Of a stretch of 64,000 nt of DNA, positions 38,860-46,719 are shown one piece after another. Below the pieces are notes generated by a model. That model ran no database searches. It was given only the letters and a program-made list of their open reading frames with translations, and was not told the DNA's origin. Position numbers and translations under genes: made by a program. This stretch comes from Streptomyces hayashii (GTDB lineage Bacteria > Actinomycetota > Actinomycetes > Streptomycetales > Streptomycetaceae), in NCBI RefSeq assembly GCF_024539815.1, contig NZ_JAHHIU010000091.1, forward strand, positions 1-64,000, in the 5' to 3' direction. Position 1 is the first letter of the stretch; each line of letters opens with the position of its first letter.

Positions 38860-40164
38860 TTGTCGGAGGTAGAGGTACAGCAGGAGCTGGTCCACCGGTT
38901 CGACGGGCTGCGCGCGGCCTCGCTGTCCACGCGGCGCAGTGAGAAGTGGCGGCGCTACCCGCCCGACATCCTCCCGGCGTTCATCGCGGAGATGGACTTC
39001 CCCGTCGCCGAACCGGTGATCGACGCCGTCCGCGCGCATCTCGTCGAGGGCGGCGACCTCGGCTACGCCTACGCCTACACCACCGACGCCTCGGTGCAGC
39101 GGGCGTTCGCGGCCTGGGCGCGGGCGCATCACGGCTGGCGGGTGGAGCCGCGCAAGGTGGTGCTGTTCCCGGACACCATGCGGGTGATGGAGGTGGCGCT
39201 GGAGCGGTTCACCGAGCCGGGCGACGGCGTCGTGGTCGACGTGCCGGCCTATCCGCCCTACTTCGAGGCCATCTCCGCGGCCGGCCGTCAGGTGGTCGCC
39301 CAGCCGATGCGGCTGCGCGGGGGCCGTTGGCGGCTCGACCTGGAGGGGCTGGCCCGCGCCTTCCGGTCCGCGGCCGCGTACTTCCTGTGCAATCCGCACA
39401 ATCCCACCGGGCGCGTCCTGACCGTCGAGGAACTGCGCGAAGTGCTGGCGCTGGCGGCCGAGTTCGACGTCGCGGTGATCTCCGACGAGGTGCACGCCCC
39501 GCTCACCCACCCGGGGCGCCGGCATGTGCCGCTGGGCTCGCTGCCCGAGGCGGCCCGGGTGGCGACGGTGACGGCCGCCTCGGCGAGCAAGGGCTGGAAC
39601 CTGTCCGGTCTGAAGTGCGCGATGGCGGTGGCGGGCCGGCCCCGGGACCACGATCGGCTGATGGAGATGCGCCCCAGGGAACGGGACGGGGTCGGCATCC
39701 TGGGCGTGAGCGCGAGTGAGGCCGCCTTCACCCGGGGCGATCCCTGGCTGCGCACGGTACGTCACTATCTGCACGGCAGTCGGCGGATGCTCGTCGAGCT
39801 GTTCGAGTCCTTCGGTCCCGATCTGGTGCTGGCGCCGCCCGAGGCGAGCTATCTGGCGTGGCTCGACGGCCGGCGGCTGGCGGACCGGCTGGGCAGCGGC
39901 GATCTCGCGGGCTTCTTCCTCGCCCGGGGGAAGGTCGCCCTCAGTGACGGCCGGGAATACGGGCGCGAGGGCTTCATCCGGCTCAACTTCGGCACGTCCC
40001 AGCGCTTGCTGGAGGAAATGGTGCGCCGTATGGAGAAGGCGGTGCGGGAGGAGATCCCGGATTCAGGTGGCGCCGGTGGGGCGCCACCGCGACGTGTTCC
40101 GGGATATCCCGCGCCGGTGTGCGGGTCTTATAAGCCGGCGGACAACGAGGAACTCTCCAGATAG
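38860..40164 (+). CDS. MalY/PatB-type PLP C-S lyase (class I/II aminotransferase fold), 434 aa
   Basis: This fold-type I PLP enzyme should cleave the C-S bond of cysteine S-conjugates or cystathionine. ILPAFIAEMDFPVAEPV at the N-terminus is the PatB/MalY signature. CNPHNPTGRVLT, ISDEVHAPL and the Schiff-base motif S-A-S-K-G-W-N-L-S-G (Lys244) are all present. The start is TTG 38860 with GCAGGAGGAG just before it; no better in-frame codon exists. It ends in a 37-bp tail-to-tail overlap with the regulator gene. It is probably cotranscribed with the P450 from site 4. Freeing a thiol from a cysteine adduct fits a sulfur-bearing product, and LmbF of lincomycin is a mechanistic parallel; an aminotransferase role cannot be excluded. 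Confidence 0.88.
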   Translation: MSEVEVQQELVHRFDGLRAASLSTRRSEKWRRYPPDILPAFIAEMDFPVAEPVIDAVRAHLVEGGDLGYAYAYTTDASVQRAFAAWARAHHGWRVEPRKVVLFPDTMRVMEVALERFTEPGDGVVVDVPAYPPYFEAISAAGRQVVAQPMRLRGGRWRLDLEGLARAFRSAAAYFLCNPHNPTGRVLTVEELREVLALAAEFDVAVISDEVHAPLTHPGRRHVPLGSLPEAARVATVTAASASKGWNLSGLKCAMAVAGRPRDHDRLMEMRPRERDGVGILGVSASEAAFTRGDPWLRTVRHYLHGSRRMLVELFESFGPDLVLAPPEASYLAWLDGRRLADRLGSGDLAGFFLARGKVALSDGREYGREGFIRLNFGTSQRLLEEMVRRMEKAVREEIPDSGGAGGAPPRRVPGYPAPVCGSYKPADNEELSR

Positions 40165-40817
40165 TTCGTCAGCTCGGCTATGTGAATGCACAGATGTGCG
40201 TCCTCGGTGCGATGCACCACGCCGGCCACGGAGAATCTCTTGAGGAAGTACCCGACGCGGGAGCGTGTCGTCCCGACCATTTCCGCCAGCTCTTCCTGGG
40301 TTATGCGGTCGCGAATCAGGGCGGTCTGGGCCCTGCGGTTACCGACTTTCTTCCCGAGATTCACCAGAAGTGCGGCCAGGCGATGTTCACTGTCCATCGT
40401 CACCAGATTGGCGATGACTTGCTGCTGTTCCAGCAGGCGGTTCGCCATATGGCGGATCAGCGCCTCGCGCAGCGGTGGGTCGCAGTCGTTCACGATCTGT
40501 GCGACGCGGACCTGGATCAAGGCGGTGACCTGCATGGCCTGCGCTGTCTCGGTCCGGTTGGCGGCCAGTACGCTGGACTCCCCGAACACGTCACCGGGTC
40601 CGTGTATGGACAGCAGGCACTGCTTGCCGTCACGGGTGTGCGTCAGTGTTTTGATCTGGCCGCTCTCGATGAGATAGACGTGCGCGTCGGGCTGCCCCAG
40701 ATTGTAGACATGTTCTCGTCGGCCGACCTGAATACGTGTCCCTCTGAGGGTTCCTCTCCTGGCCGCTTCCTGAAGCGCTTCGGCCAGGCTGCGTTCGGCG
40801 TTACAGAAGGATTCCAT
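40128..40817 (-). CDS. Crp/Fnr-family pathway regulator (LnmO-like), 229 aa
   Basis: It has an N-terminal cyclic-nucleotide-binding-like barrel (about residues 30-120, HVYLIESGQIKTL and GPGDVFGESSVL), a dimerisation helix and a C-terminal winged helix (TQEELAEMVGTTRSRVGYFLKRF). The recognition helix keeps the first Arg of E. coli Crp but has Ser and Tyr at the other contact positions, in line with a non-standard half-site. The phosphate-binding cassette lacks the usual Arg-Ser pair, so cAMP binding is doubtful. ATG 40817 has AGGAG five bases upstream. The last sense codon is TTA, followed by TAA, and the gene is less GC-rich than its neighbours. It is the likely activator acting on sites 1-4; leinamycin LnmO is of the same family. 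Confidence 0.9.
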   Translation of the reverse strand: MESFCNAERSLAEALQEAARRGTLRGTRIQVGRREHVYNLGQPDAHVYLIESGQIKTLTHTRDGKQCLLSIHGPGDVFGESSVLAANRTETAQAMQVTALIQVRVAQIVNDCDPPLREALIRHMANRLLEQQQVIANLVTMDSEHRLAALLVNLGKKVGNRRAQTALIRDRITQEELAEMVGTTRSRVGYFLKRFSVAGVVHRTEDAHLCIHIAELTNYLESSSLSAGL

Positions 40818-41336
40818 TCTGCTCCTGGTGATCGACTTCGGTCGGCAAATCTCGTGGTGAAAACCGGCAGTCGTGATCGAATTCCTGTGCCGAATCTAAG
40901 ACATCGGACCCGGAAAGGGGTAGGGCTAACGTCCAGGTTGGCTGCAATTGACCGTAACCTGATGGGACGTTGCCGCGCACTGCGGTCCGTTCGTTGGAAC
41001 CGGTCATTCCGATTTGTGTCCAGAGGGACGCAAGGGGTGGGCCGGCCGTTGAAATGACTGGTAAACACGGGGGTGTCGGAGGTTGCGCAGGGGGGCGGTC
41101 GACCGCGTTGATGTCGCTTTGTGGCGGATTACTCGCGAAGTGTGCACGCGATTTTGCGTCACTTTTGCTTCCCGGGCCCAATGAGATCGTTCCGGGGGGA
41201 TCCGCCGAGGTCCGCCGCGTGCCGGTATGGCTTTCCCCAGGGTGGAGACGCCTGCTGGCACGATGGCCCCCGGCGCGGCGCGTTGCGAAGGTCGACGGGT
41301 CCGCACACCGCAGCGCCGCACCTGAAGGAACCTCCC
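40818..41336. other. Lower-GC intergenic region between regulator and secreted hydrolase
   Basis: This is 519 bp without a convincing gene and with lower GC than the rest of the window. On the leftward strand a TAGATT hexamer about 90 bp upstream of the regulator ATG could be its -10 box, but no good -35 accompanies it. No copy of the TGCTCA palindrome is present, so direct autoregulation through that site is not supported. It probably marks the right edge of the cluster. Confidence 0.5.
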
Positions 41337-42608
41337 ATGCGCAGCTCCCGTCTCGTCGCCGCTTCTCTGGTCGGAGTCGTCGTCTCCGGTCTCGCCGTCT
41401 CGACCGCGGTCCCTGCTTCGGCCGGGTCCGCCGCGCACGCCGCGCCGGCGCCGTCGGTGTCGTCCCACCCCGCGAAGCGGCTGGCGCTCACGCTTCCCGC
41501 GCCACGCGGCCGCTACGCCACCGGCGTGTCGGCCTTCCGGCTCGTCGACGACGAACGGGCGGATCCGTGGACGCCGGGCAGGCCCTACCGCGAGCTGATG
41601 ATCAGCGTCTTCCATCCGGCGGCGCACACCGGTGGCCGGCCGTTCGCGAAGCAGTTCCCGCCTGCGGTGGCCGCGGCCGTCGGTCCGGCGGTCGAGGAGG
41701 GGAACGAGCTGCCCGCCGGTCTGGTGGACTGGGCCGCGACCCGGACGCACTCGGTGCGGAACGCCGCGGTGGCGCCGGGCCGCTTCCCGGTCGTCCTGTA
41801 CTCGCCCGGCGCGGGGGATCCGCGGGACTGGAACGTGTCGCTGGTCGAGGACCTGGCCTCGCGCGGCTTCGTCGTGGTCACCGTCGACCACACCGGGGAG
41901 GCGCCCGCGGTGCAGTTCCCGGACGGCCACGTGGTCGGCAACGGGCCGATGACGGCGGCCTGGGTCCAGGCGTCCCGGAACGGCACGACGCTGCCGTTCT
42001 TCACGAAGCTGATGGACGCGCGCACAGCCGACACGCGGCTGGTGCTGGACCGGCTGACGAGCCTGCCGGACGGCCTGGCCGGCGCCATGGACCTGCACCG
42101 GATCGGCATGCTCGGACACTCCGCCGGCGGGTTCACGGCGGCGAACATGATGTACGCCGATCCGCGGATCAAGGCCGGCGTCAACATGGACGGCACCCTG
42201 GAGTACTCGGCCGAGCCCGACGGCAGCAACCTGAGCGAGGTCGCGCTGCACGGACTGGACCGGCCGTTCCTGCTGATGGGCAACGACTCCGCGGGGAACG
42301 GGAGCGATGTGCGCCGCGAGCCGTCATGGGCGTCGTTCTGGCAGCACCAGCGCGGCTGGAAGGCCGACGTCACGCTGAACGACTCCGCGCACGCGTCGTT
42401 CACCGACGCCGAGGCGCTGCTGCCGCAGCTGGCCGGCCGGGTGCCGGACGCGACGCTGGCCAAGGCGGTCGGGACGGTCGACCCGCGCCGGGCGGTGGCG
42501 GCGGACCGGGCGCTGGCGGCCTCGTTCTTCGACCGGTTCCTGAAGGGCCGCGACGACCGTCTGCTGGACGGCGGTGCGTCGAAGTACCCGATCACCTTCG
42601 TCCGGTAG
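41337..42608 (+). CDS. Secreted alpha/beta-hydrolase, PAF-acetylhydrolase-like, 423 aa
   Basis: This is an exported lipase/esterase-type enzyme. The N-terminus has Arg residues, a hydrophobic stretch and an ASA-G/AHA-A region suitable for signal peptidase (about residues 1-33). The catalytic elbow is G-H-S-A-G-G (residues about 260-265), with an Asp in NMDGTLEYS and a His in DSAHASFTD. The GAGDPRDWN oxyanion region matches the PAF acetylhydrolase-like plasma hydrolase family of actinomycetes. ATG 41337 follows GAAGGAA. Nothing ties it to the polyketide cluster; it is likely a chromosomal neighbour. Confidence 0.85.
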   Translation: MRSSRLVAASLVGVVVSGLAVSTAVPASAGSAAHAAPAPSVSSHPAKRLALTLPAPRGRYATGVSAFRLVDDERADPWTPGRPYRELMISVFHPAAHTGGRPFAKQFPPAVAAAVGPAVEEGNELPAGLVDWAATRTHSVRNAAVAPGRFPVVLYSPGAGDPRDWNVSLVEDLASRGFVVVTVDHTGEAPAVQFPDGHVVGNGPMTAAWVQASRNGTTLPFFTKLMDARTADTRLVLDRLTSLPDGLAGAMDLHRIGMLGHSAGGFTAANMMYADPRIKAGVNMDGTLEYSAEPDGSNLSEVALHGLDRPFLLMGNDSAGNGSDVRREPSWASFWQHQRGWKADVTLNDSAHASFTDAEALLPQLAGRVPDATLAKAVGTVDPRRAVAADRALAASFFDRFLKGRDDRLLDGGASKYPITFVR

Positions 42609-42827
42609 CCCGCGCCCGCCAGGGCCCCCGACCGCCCGGAATCCGTTCGAGGGGTCGCGGGCCCTTGTCGGTCACTCCGCGACCGCTTATGGTTTGGGGT
42701 CAAACGACCAATCGCCCCGGGAGGTCGCGTCGGACCACCGACCACCGCGCCCCGCCCTCGGCCCGCCGCCGACGGCCCGCGACCGGCCGACCGCCTCCAC
42801 CACCCCGTGAACGGAGAACACCCGGCC

Positions 42828-43778
42828 ATGACGACCGCTCCGCGTACCCGGCCCCGTATGCAGCTCGTGCTCAGCGAGAACTGGACCATGACCGGCGGCC
42901 GGGCCGACCTGCCCGCCATGGTGCGCTGGGCCCGCGAGGCGGAGGACGCCGGTTTCGACTCCGTCATGATCAGCGAGCACGTCGTCCTCGGCCCGGACGC
43001 GGGCGCGGCCGGAGTGATGGGCAATCCGCGCGACTACGCCCTGCCGGGCAACCAGGATCCCCGCATGCCCTGGCCGAACTCCCTGATGCTGCTGAGCGCC
43101 GTCGCGGCGGTCACCGACCGGATCGGGCTCGCCGCCTCCGCCGTGATCGCCCCGCTGCGCCACCCGCTGCTGCTCGCCCGCGAGCTCGGCACCCTCGACC
43201 TGCTGTCAGAGGGCCGGCTGATGGTGCTGCCCAACGTCAGCTGGAGCCGCGACGAGTACGCCGCGCTCGGGGTGCCGTTCGCCCGCCGGGGCAGACTGCT
43301 GGACGAACACCTGGAGATCTGGGCCAAGTTGTGGGGACCGTCGCCGGTCTCGCACAAGAGCGGGCCCTACGCCTTCGAGGACGTGTACTTCGAGCCCAAG
43401 GCGTACCGCCCCGAGGGGCCGCGCCTGTGCTTCGGCGGGGCGGGCATGCACGACGCCATGGTGCGCCGGATCGTCGACCACGGCCACGCCTTCAACCCCC
43501 TCGGCCGCCCGACCCCCGAGGAGATGCGCAGACTGGCCGACGCGATGAGCGCCGCCGGACGGGACCTCGCGGACCTGGAGATGATCGGCGGCACCCGCGC
43601 CGATTTCCCCGACGACACCTCGTGCGCCGACCTCGGCCGGGCGCTCGCCCCCATCCCCGAACAGATGGCGCAGGGCTTCACCACGTTCTGTGTGAAGCCC
43701 TCGCAGTTCATCGACGACCCCGCCGGTGTCGGAGCGTTCTGCCGCGACGTCGTACGACGGGTGTCCGCGCTCGGGTGA
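42828..43778 (+). CDS. LLM-class F420-dependent oxidoreductase, 316 aa
   Basis: This is a luciferase-like monooxygenase-fold enzyme, most likely using coenzyme F420. It begins with a beta-strand and WAREAEDAGFDSVMISEHVV, continues with RIGLAASAVIAPLRHPLLLARELGTLDLLSEGRL, typical of the TIM barrel, and has FGGAGMHDAMVRRIVDHGHAF. ATG 42828 was chosen because a GGAG site lies upstream at about 42813; the GTG at 42807 has none. It is a single gene with its own promoter region and a TetR regulator gene downstream. The substrate is unknown. Confidence 0.85.
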   Translation: MTTAPRTRPRMQLVLSENWTMTGGRADLPAMVRWAREAEDAGFDSVMISEHVVLGPDAGAAGVMGNPRDYALPGNQDPRMPWPNSLMLLSAVAAVTDRIGLAASAVIAPLRHPLLLARELGTLDLLSEGRLMVLPNVSWSRDEYAALGVPFARRGRLLDEHLEIWAKLWGPSPVSHKSGPYAFEDVYFEPKAYRPEGPRLCFGGAGMHDAMVRRIVDHGHAFNPLGRPTPEEMRRLADAMSAAGRDLADLEMIGGTRADFPDDTSCADLGRALAPIPEQMAQGFTTFCVKPSQFIDDPAGVGAFCRDVVRRVSALG

Positions 43779-43898
43779 ACCCGCCGAGGACGGGAACCGA
43801 GGGGGACCCACCCGCGGCCTCCTCGCGATCCCCGGCCGCCTCCCCAGCGGATACGGTGTGGCTGTCGAGGCGCCGGGGCCGAGGAGGTGGGACGTTCC

Positions 43899-44591
43899 GT
43901 GACAGCAGCAGGCCCTGCGCGAGCGGGCGCACGATCGGCTCGGCGTTCTCCGGGGCGGCCGCCGGTGCCCTTGGAGCGCATCGTCGCCACCGCCCTTCAG
44001 ATCGTCGACGAGGAGGGCGCCGACGCCCTCTCGATGCGGACGCTCGCCCAGCGCCTGGGATCGGGCACGGCGACGCTGTACCGGCACTTCGACAACCGGG
44101 CCGCGCTGGTCGCCCATGTCGTGGACCGCATGTTCGGCGCCGTGGGGCCGGACGGCGGCGAACTCCTCGCACTGGGCTGGGAGCAGGCGCTGCGGACGGT
44201 CGCGCACACCATGTTCGACGCCCTGGCCCGACACCGGAACGCGGCGCGCCTGATGGTCGAGCGAGTCCCCCTGGGGCCGAACGCGATGGCACTGCGCGAG
44301 CACTGCGTCGCGGTGCTGCTCCGCGGTGGGTTCCCGCCGCGGGTGGCCGCGCACGCGTACGCGACCCTGGCCCGCTATGTCCTCGGCTTCGCCGTCCAGG
44401 GCGACGGGCGGGGCGGCGCGGGGCAGCCCGGCGACGCAGAGCTGTCCGCGGTGTTCCACGGCGTGGATCCGGAGCTGTTCCCGGCGACCCTCGCCGTGGC
44501 CGGGTCGATGCCCGTTCCGATCGAGGACGAGTTCTCCTTCGGCCTCGAACTCCTCCTCGGCGGGCTCGCCCGCCTGCGCGACGCGGTCTGA
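43899..44591 (+). CDS. TetR-family transcriptional regulator, 230 aa
   Basis: The N-terminal helix-turn-helix reads IVATALQIVDEEGADALSMRTLAQRLGSGTATLYRHFDNRAALVAHV (about residues 27-73), a clear TetR_N domain. The C-terminal half has the TetR_C-like ligand domain. GTG 43899 follows GAGGAGG at 43881; GTG 43887 overlaps that site and was rejected. It faces the leftward FAD-monooxygenase operon, whose promoter carries a palindrome, so it is a reasonable candidate repressor for that operon. Confidence 0.88.
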   Translation: MTAAGPARAGARSARRSPGRPPVPLERIVATALQIVDEEGADALSMRTLAQRLGSGTATLYRHFDNRAALVAHVVDRMFGAVGPDGGELLALGWEQALRTVAHTMFDALARHRNAARLMVERVPLGPNAMALREHCVAVLLRGGFPPRVAAHAYATLARYVLGFAVQGDGRGGAGQPGDAELSAVFHGVDPELFPATLAVAGSMPVPIEDEFSFGLELLLGGLARLRDAV

Positions 44592-44628
44592 CCCGGCGGG
44601 CGGTGCGGGCTGCGGCTCTCGCGCGGAC

Positions 44629-44763
44629 GGTCTGCCAGGTGTGCAGATGGGCGTTGGCCGGACCGGGGATCGGGATGCGCCCGCAGAAGTCGACCATCTC
44701 GGCGTCGGGACGGTGCGACGCCATCGTGACGACCTGCGCCCCGCGCAGCAGGAGGCGGCTCAT
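44629..44763 (-). pseudogene. Remnant of an amidohydrolase gene (N-terminal 45 codons)
   Basis: From ATG 44763 the frame encodes MSRLLLRGAQVVTMASHRP, then a shortened stretch, then IPGPANAHLHTWQT with the zinc-binding His-x-His (residues 39 and 41). Intact amidohydrolases of this type have about 30 more residues between the two parts and continue for some 400 residues; here the sequence degenerates into low-complexity Arg/Ala. The ATG overlaps the monooxygenase stop (ATGA), which shows it was once the next gene of that operon. An internal deletion and a 3' truncation are inferred. Confidence 0.75.
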
Positions 44764-46364
44764 TCGGCGGTCCCCGAACGGGGGTGGACGCGGCTCTGCC
44801 GGGACATGGTGCGGCTCCTCGTCTGCGGCGTCATCGCCCGCACGGCGGTCCGGGTGGAGGTGAGGAGGTCCCGGGTGGCGATGTGCGCGACATAGCCGTC
44901 GGGACGGATCAGCAGCAGCGTGTCGCCGGTCAGGCCGTAGGCCCGACGCAGCGTGTGCCGGGGGTCGGAGAAGGCGAGCCCGTCGGCGGCGGCCGGCCCG
45001 ACGGTGAGCCGCTTCAGCCCGGCGCCCGCCGTGGGCCAGTCGAGGTCGTCGAGGCGCCGGGCGGCGCCGGGGCCGTAGGCGACGGCGGTGAAGTCCGGTC
45101 CGCGAAAGGCGTCGAACAGCCGGAGCCCGCCGTCGGCGCCGAGCAGCTCGGCGTCCGGGGCGCGGTCACCCGCACGGAGTGTCCCGGTGCGCATGCCGTC
45201 GGCGGGGGCGAGCGGGCCGCCGTGGTAGGTCAGGGCGAGCTGCTGCTCGTCCTCGCCCCGCTTCATGCTCGACGGGTCGAGCTCGGCGATGCCGCCCCAT
45301 TTCCCGGTGGACAGGCCGAGGACCCCGGCGGCGATCGGCTGCCGCTCGGCCTCGTAGGTGTCCAGCAGGGCCGCGTCCGCTCCGGCGAGGACCTGGGCGA
45401 GCTTCCAGCCGAGGTTGTAGCCGTCCTGGACGCCGGTGTTCAGGCCCTGGGCGCCGGCCGGGGGGTGGACGTGAGCGGCGTCGCCGACGAGGAGGACGCG
45501 TCCTCGGCCGTAGCGTTCCGCCAGGCGGATGTTGGGCCGGAACACCGACGTCCAGCGGATGCCGTGCAGCTGGATGCGCCGGTCGTGGGTGTGGTCGTGG
45601 ATCCGCCGCTGGATGTCGTCCCGGTCCGCGGGCGGCTCCTCGTCCGGCCCGAGACGGATCATCCACTGGAACATGTCGCTGCCGGGCAGCGGGCAGGCGC
45701 CGATGAGTCTGCCGCCACGGCGGGGCCACATGTGCCACCGGTCACGGGCCAGACCGGTCACCGGGGCGTCGACGATGAGCACCCGGTCGCTGTCGTGCGT
45801 CGTTCCGACGAAGCCGATGCCGAGCTTCTTGCGCACGGTGCTGGAGCCGCCGTCGGCGCCCACGGCGTAGCGGGCGAAGATCTCCTCCGTGCCGCCCGCG
45901 CCGCCCGTGGCCGACACCGTGGCGACGACCGTGTCCTCGTCCTGCGTCAGGCCGGTCAGCTCCCTGCCGAACTCGATCTCGCGGCCGAGCTCGCCGAGGC
46001 GGGCGTGCAGGGCGCGGTCCGTGCGGAACTGGGGGATGAGCCAGGTGTTGGGGTACGGAACGTCCGGGGTCGCCTCCTTGTGGGGGAACATCCTCCACGG
46101 CACGGCGAGGGGGCCCGCGTGGAGCCCGAGCCTGGGGTAGACGCTGCCGCCGGCCAGCACGTCGTCGAGGGCGCCGAGGTCTTCGAGGACTTCGAGGCTG
46201 CGCGGCTGCACGCCCTTGGCGCGGGAGCCGTCGAAGGCGTGGGGGGAACGGTCGACGACACGGACGTCGAGTCCCCGGCGTACGAGGTCGATCGCCAGGG
46301 CGGAGCCCGCGGGGCCCGCGCCGACGACCAGGACGTCGATCGTCCGCGGGTGCGGGTCGCTCAT
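44760..46364 (-). CDS. FAD-dependent aromatic monooxygenase (PheA/TfdB type), 534 aa
   Basis: This is a class A flavoprotein hydroxylase. It has the dinucleotide motif V-G-A-G-P-A-G-S-A-L (about residues 13-22), the DG motif VGADGGSSTVRKKL, and the GD motif LVGDAAHVHPPAGAQGLNTGVQDGYNLGWKL. A thioredoxin-like C-terminal domain (about 400-520) completes the phenol-hydroxylase-like layout. ATG 46364 overlaps the stop of a 59-codon leader ORF (ATGA). The promoter upstream carries an operator-like palindrome. Rifampicin-type and phenol monooxygenases share this architecture, so drug or aromatic-compound detoxification under TetR control is the likely role. Confidence 0.9.
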   Translation of the reverse strand: MSDPHPRTIDVLVVGAGPAGSALAIDLVRRGLDVRVVDRSPHAFDGSRAKGVQPRSLEVLEDLGALDDVLAGGSVYPRLGLHAGPLAVPWRMFPHKEATPDVPYPNTWLIPQFRTDRALHARLGELGREIEFGRELTGLTQDEDTVVATVSATGGAGGTEEIFARYAVGADGGSSTVRKKLGIGFVGTTHDSDRVLIVDAPVTGLARDRWHMWPRRGGRLIGACPLPGSDMFQWMIRLGPDEEPPADRDDIQRRIHDHTHDRRIQLHGIRWTSVFRPNIRLAERYGRGRVLLVGDAAHVHPPAGAQGLNTGVQDGYNLGWKLAQVLAGADAALLDTYEAERQPIAAGVLGLSTGKWGGIAELDPSSMKRGEDEQQLALTYHGGPLAPADGMRTGTLRAGDRAPDAELLGADGGLRLFDAFRGPDFTAVAYGPGAARRLDDLDWPTAGAGLKRLTVGPAAADGLAFSDPRHTLRRAYGLTGDTLLLIRPDGYVAHIATRDLLTSTRTAVRAMTPQTRSRTMSRQSRVHPRSGTAE

Positions 46365-46540
46365 GAGCCCGGCCCTTCGGCGGGCGCGGCCACGAGCGGG
46401 ACGATCCGGTCGGCGACGTGGCGGGGCTGTTCGAACGGGGCCGTGCGGCCGCATCGCGCGCCCACGTGATGGCGCCGGGGTTGCAGCAGGGCGCGCGCCC
46501 GGTCGAAGGAATCGGGCTGCGGCTCGGACCAGGAAGTCAT
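46361..46540 (-). CDS. Small leader ORF coupled to the FAD monooxygenase, 59 aa
   Basis: ATG 46540 opens a 59-codon frame (MTSWSEPQPDSFDRARALL to LVAAPAEGPGS) whose TGA overlaps the monooxygenase ATG. The predicted transcript begins at about this ATG, so it would be leaderless. No family is recognised; parts look like a worn-down fragment of a larger enzyme. It may exist mainly to bring ribosomes to the next gene. Confidence 0.5.
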   Translation of the reverse strand: MTSWSEPQPDSFDRARALLQPRRHHVGARCGRTAPFEQPRHVADRIVPLVAAPAEGPGS

Positions 46541-46543
46541 AAT

Positions 46544-46577
46544 GGCTACAGTGTTGCCGATAAGGCGGGGGTGTCAA
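46544..46577 (-). promoter_or_regulatory. TTGACA promoter with palindromic operator over the -10
   Basis: On the leftward strand TTGACA (46577-46572), an 18-bp spacer and CACTGT (46553-46548). The predicted start is at about 46541, one base before ATG 46540. The 15-bp palindrome GGCAACACTGTAGCC (46558-46544, one mismatched pair) covers the -10 and is a good repressor site. Confidence 0.6.
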
Positions 46578-46719
46578 GGCGGCGGCTCACGACGGGCACG
46601 TGAAAAAGCACCGTTGCACACTGCAAAGGTGGGTACTCGGCAGCCACGGCGGCACAGGGAGAGCCGAACGGAGCCCGGCCGCCGCGTCCGGTCGACGGCT
46701 TGGGAAGGCGGATCGCTCC

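Noticed and set aside
40818..40835. A fifth copy of the Crp-type palindrome in front of the regulator (TGCTCC near 40820)
   Set aside because: Only one half-site is approximated and the second arm does not match; it also overlaps the ribosome-binding site of the regulator.
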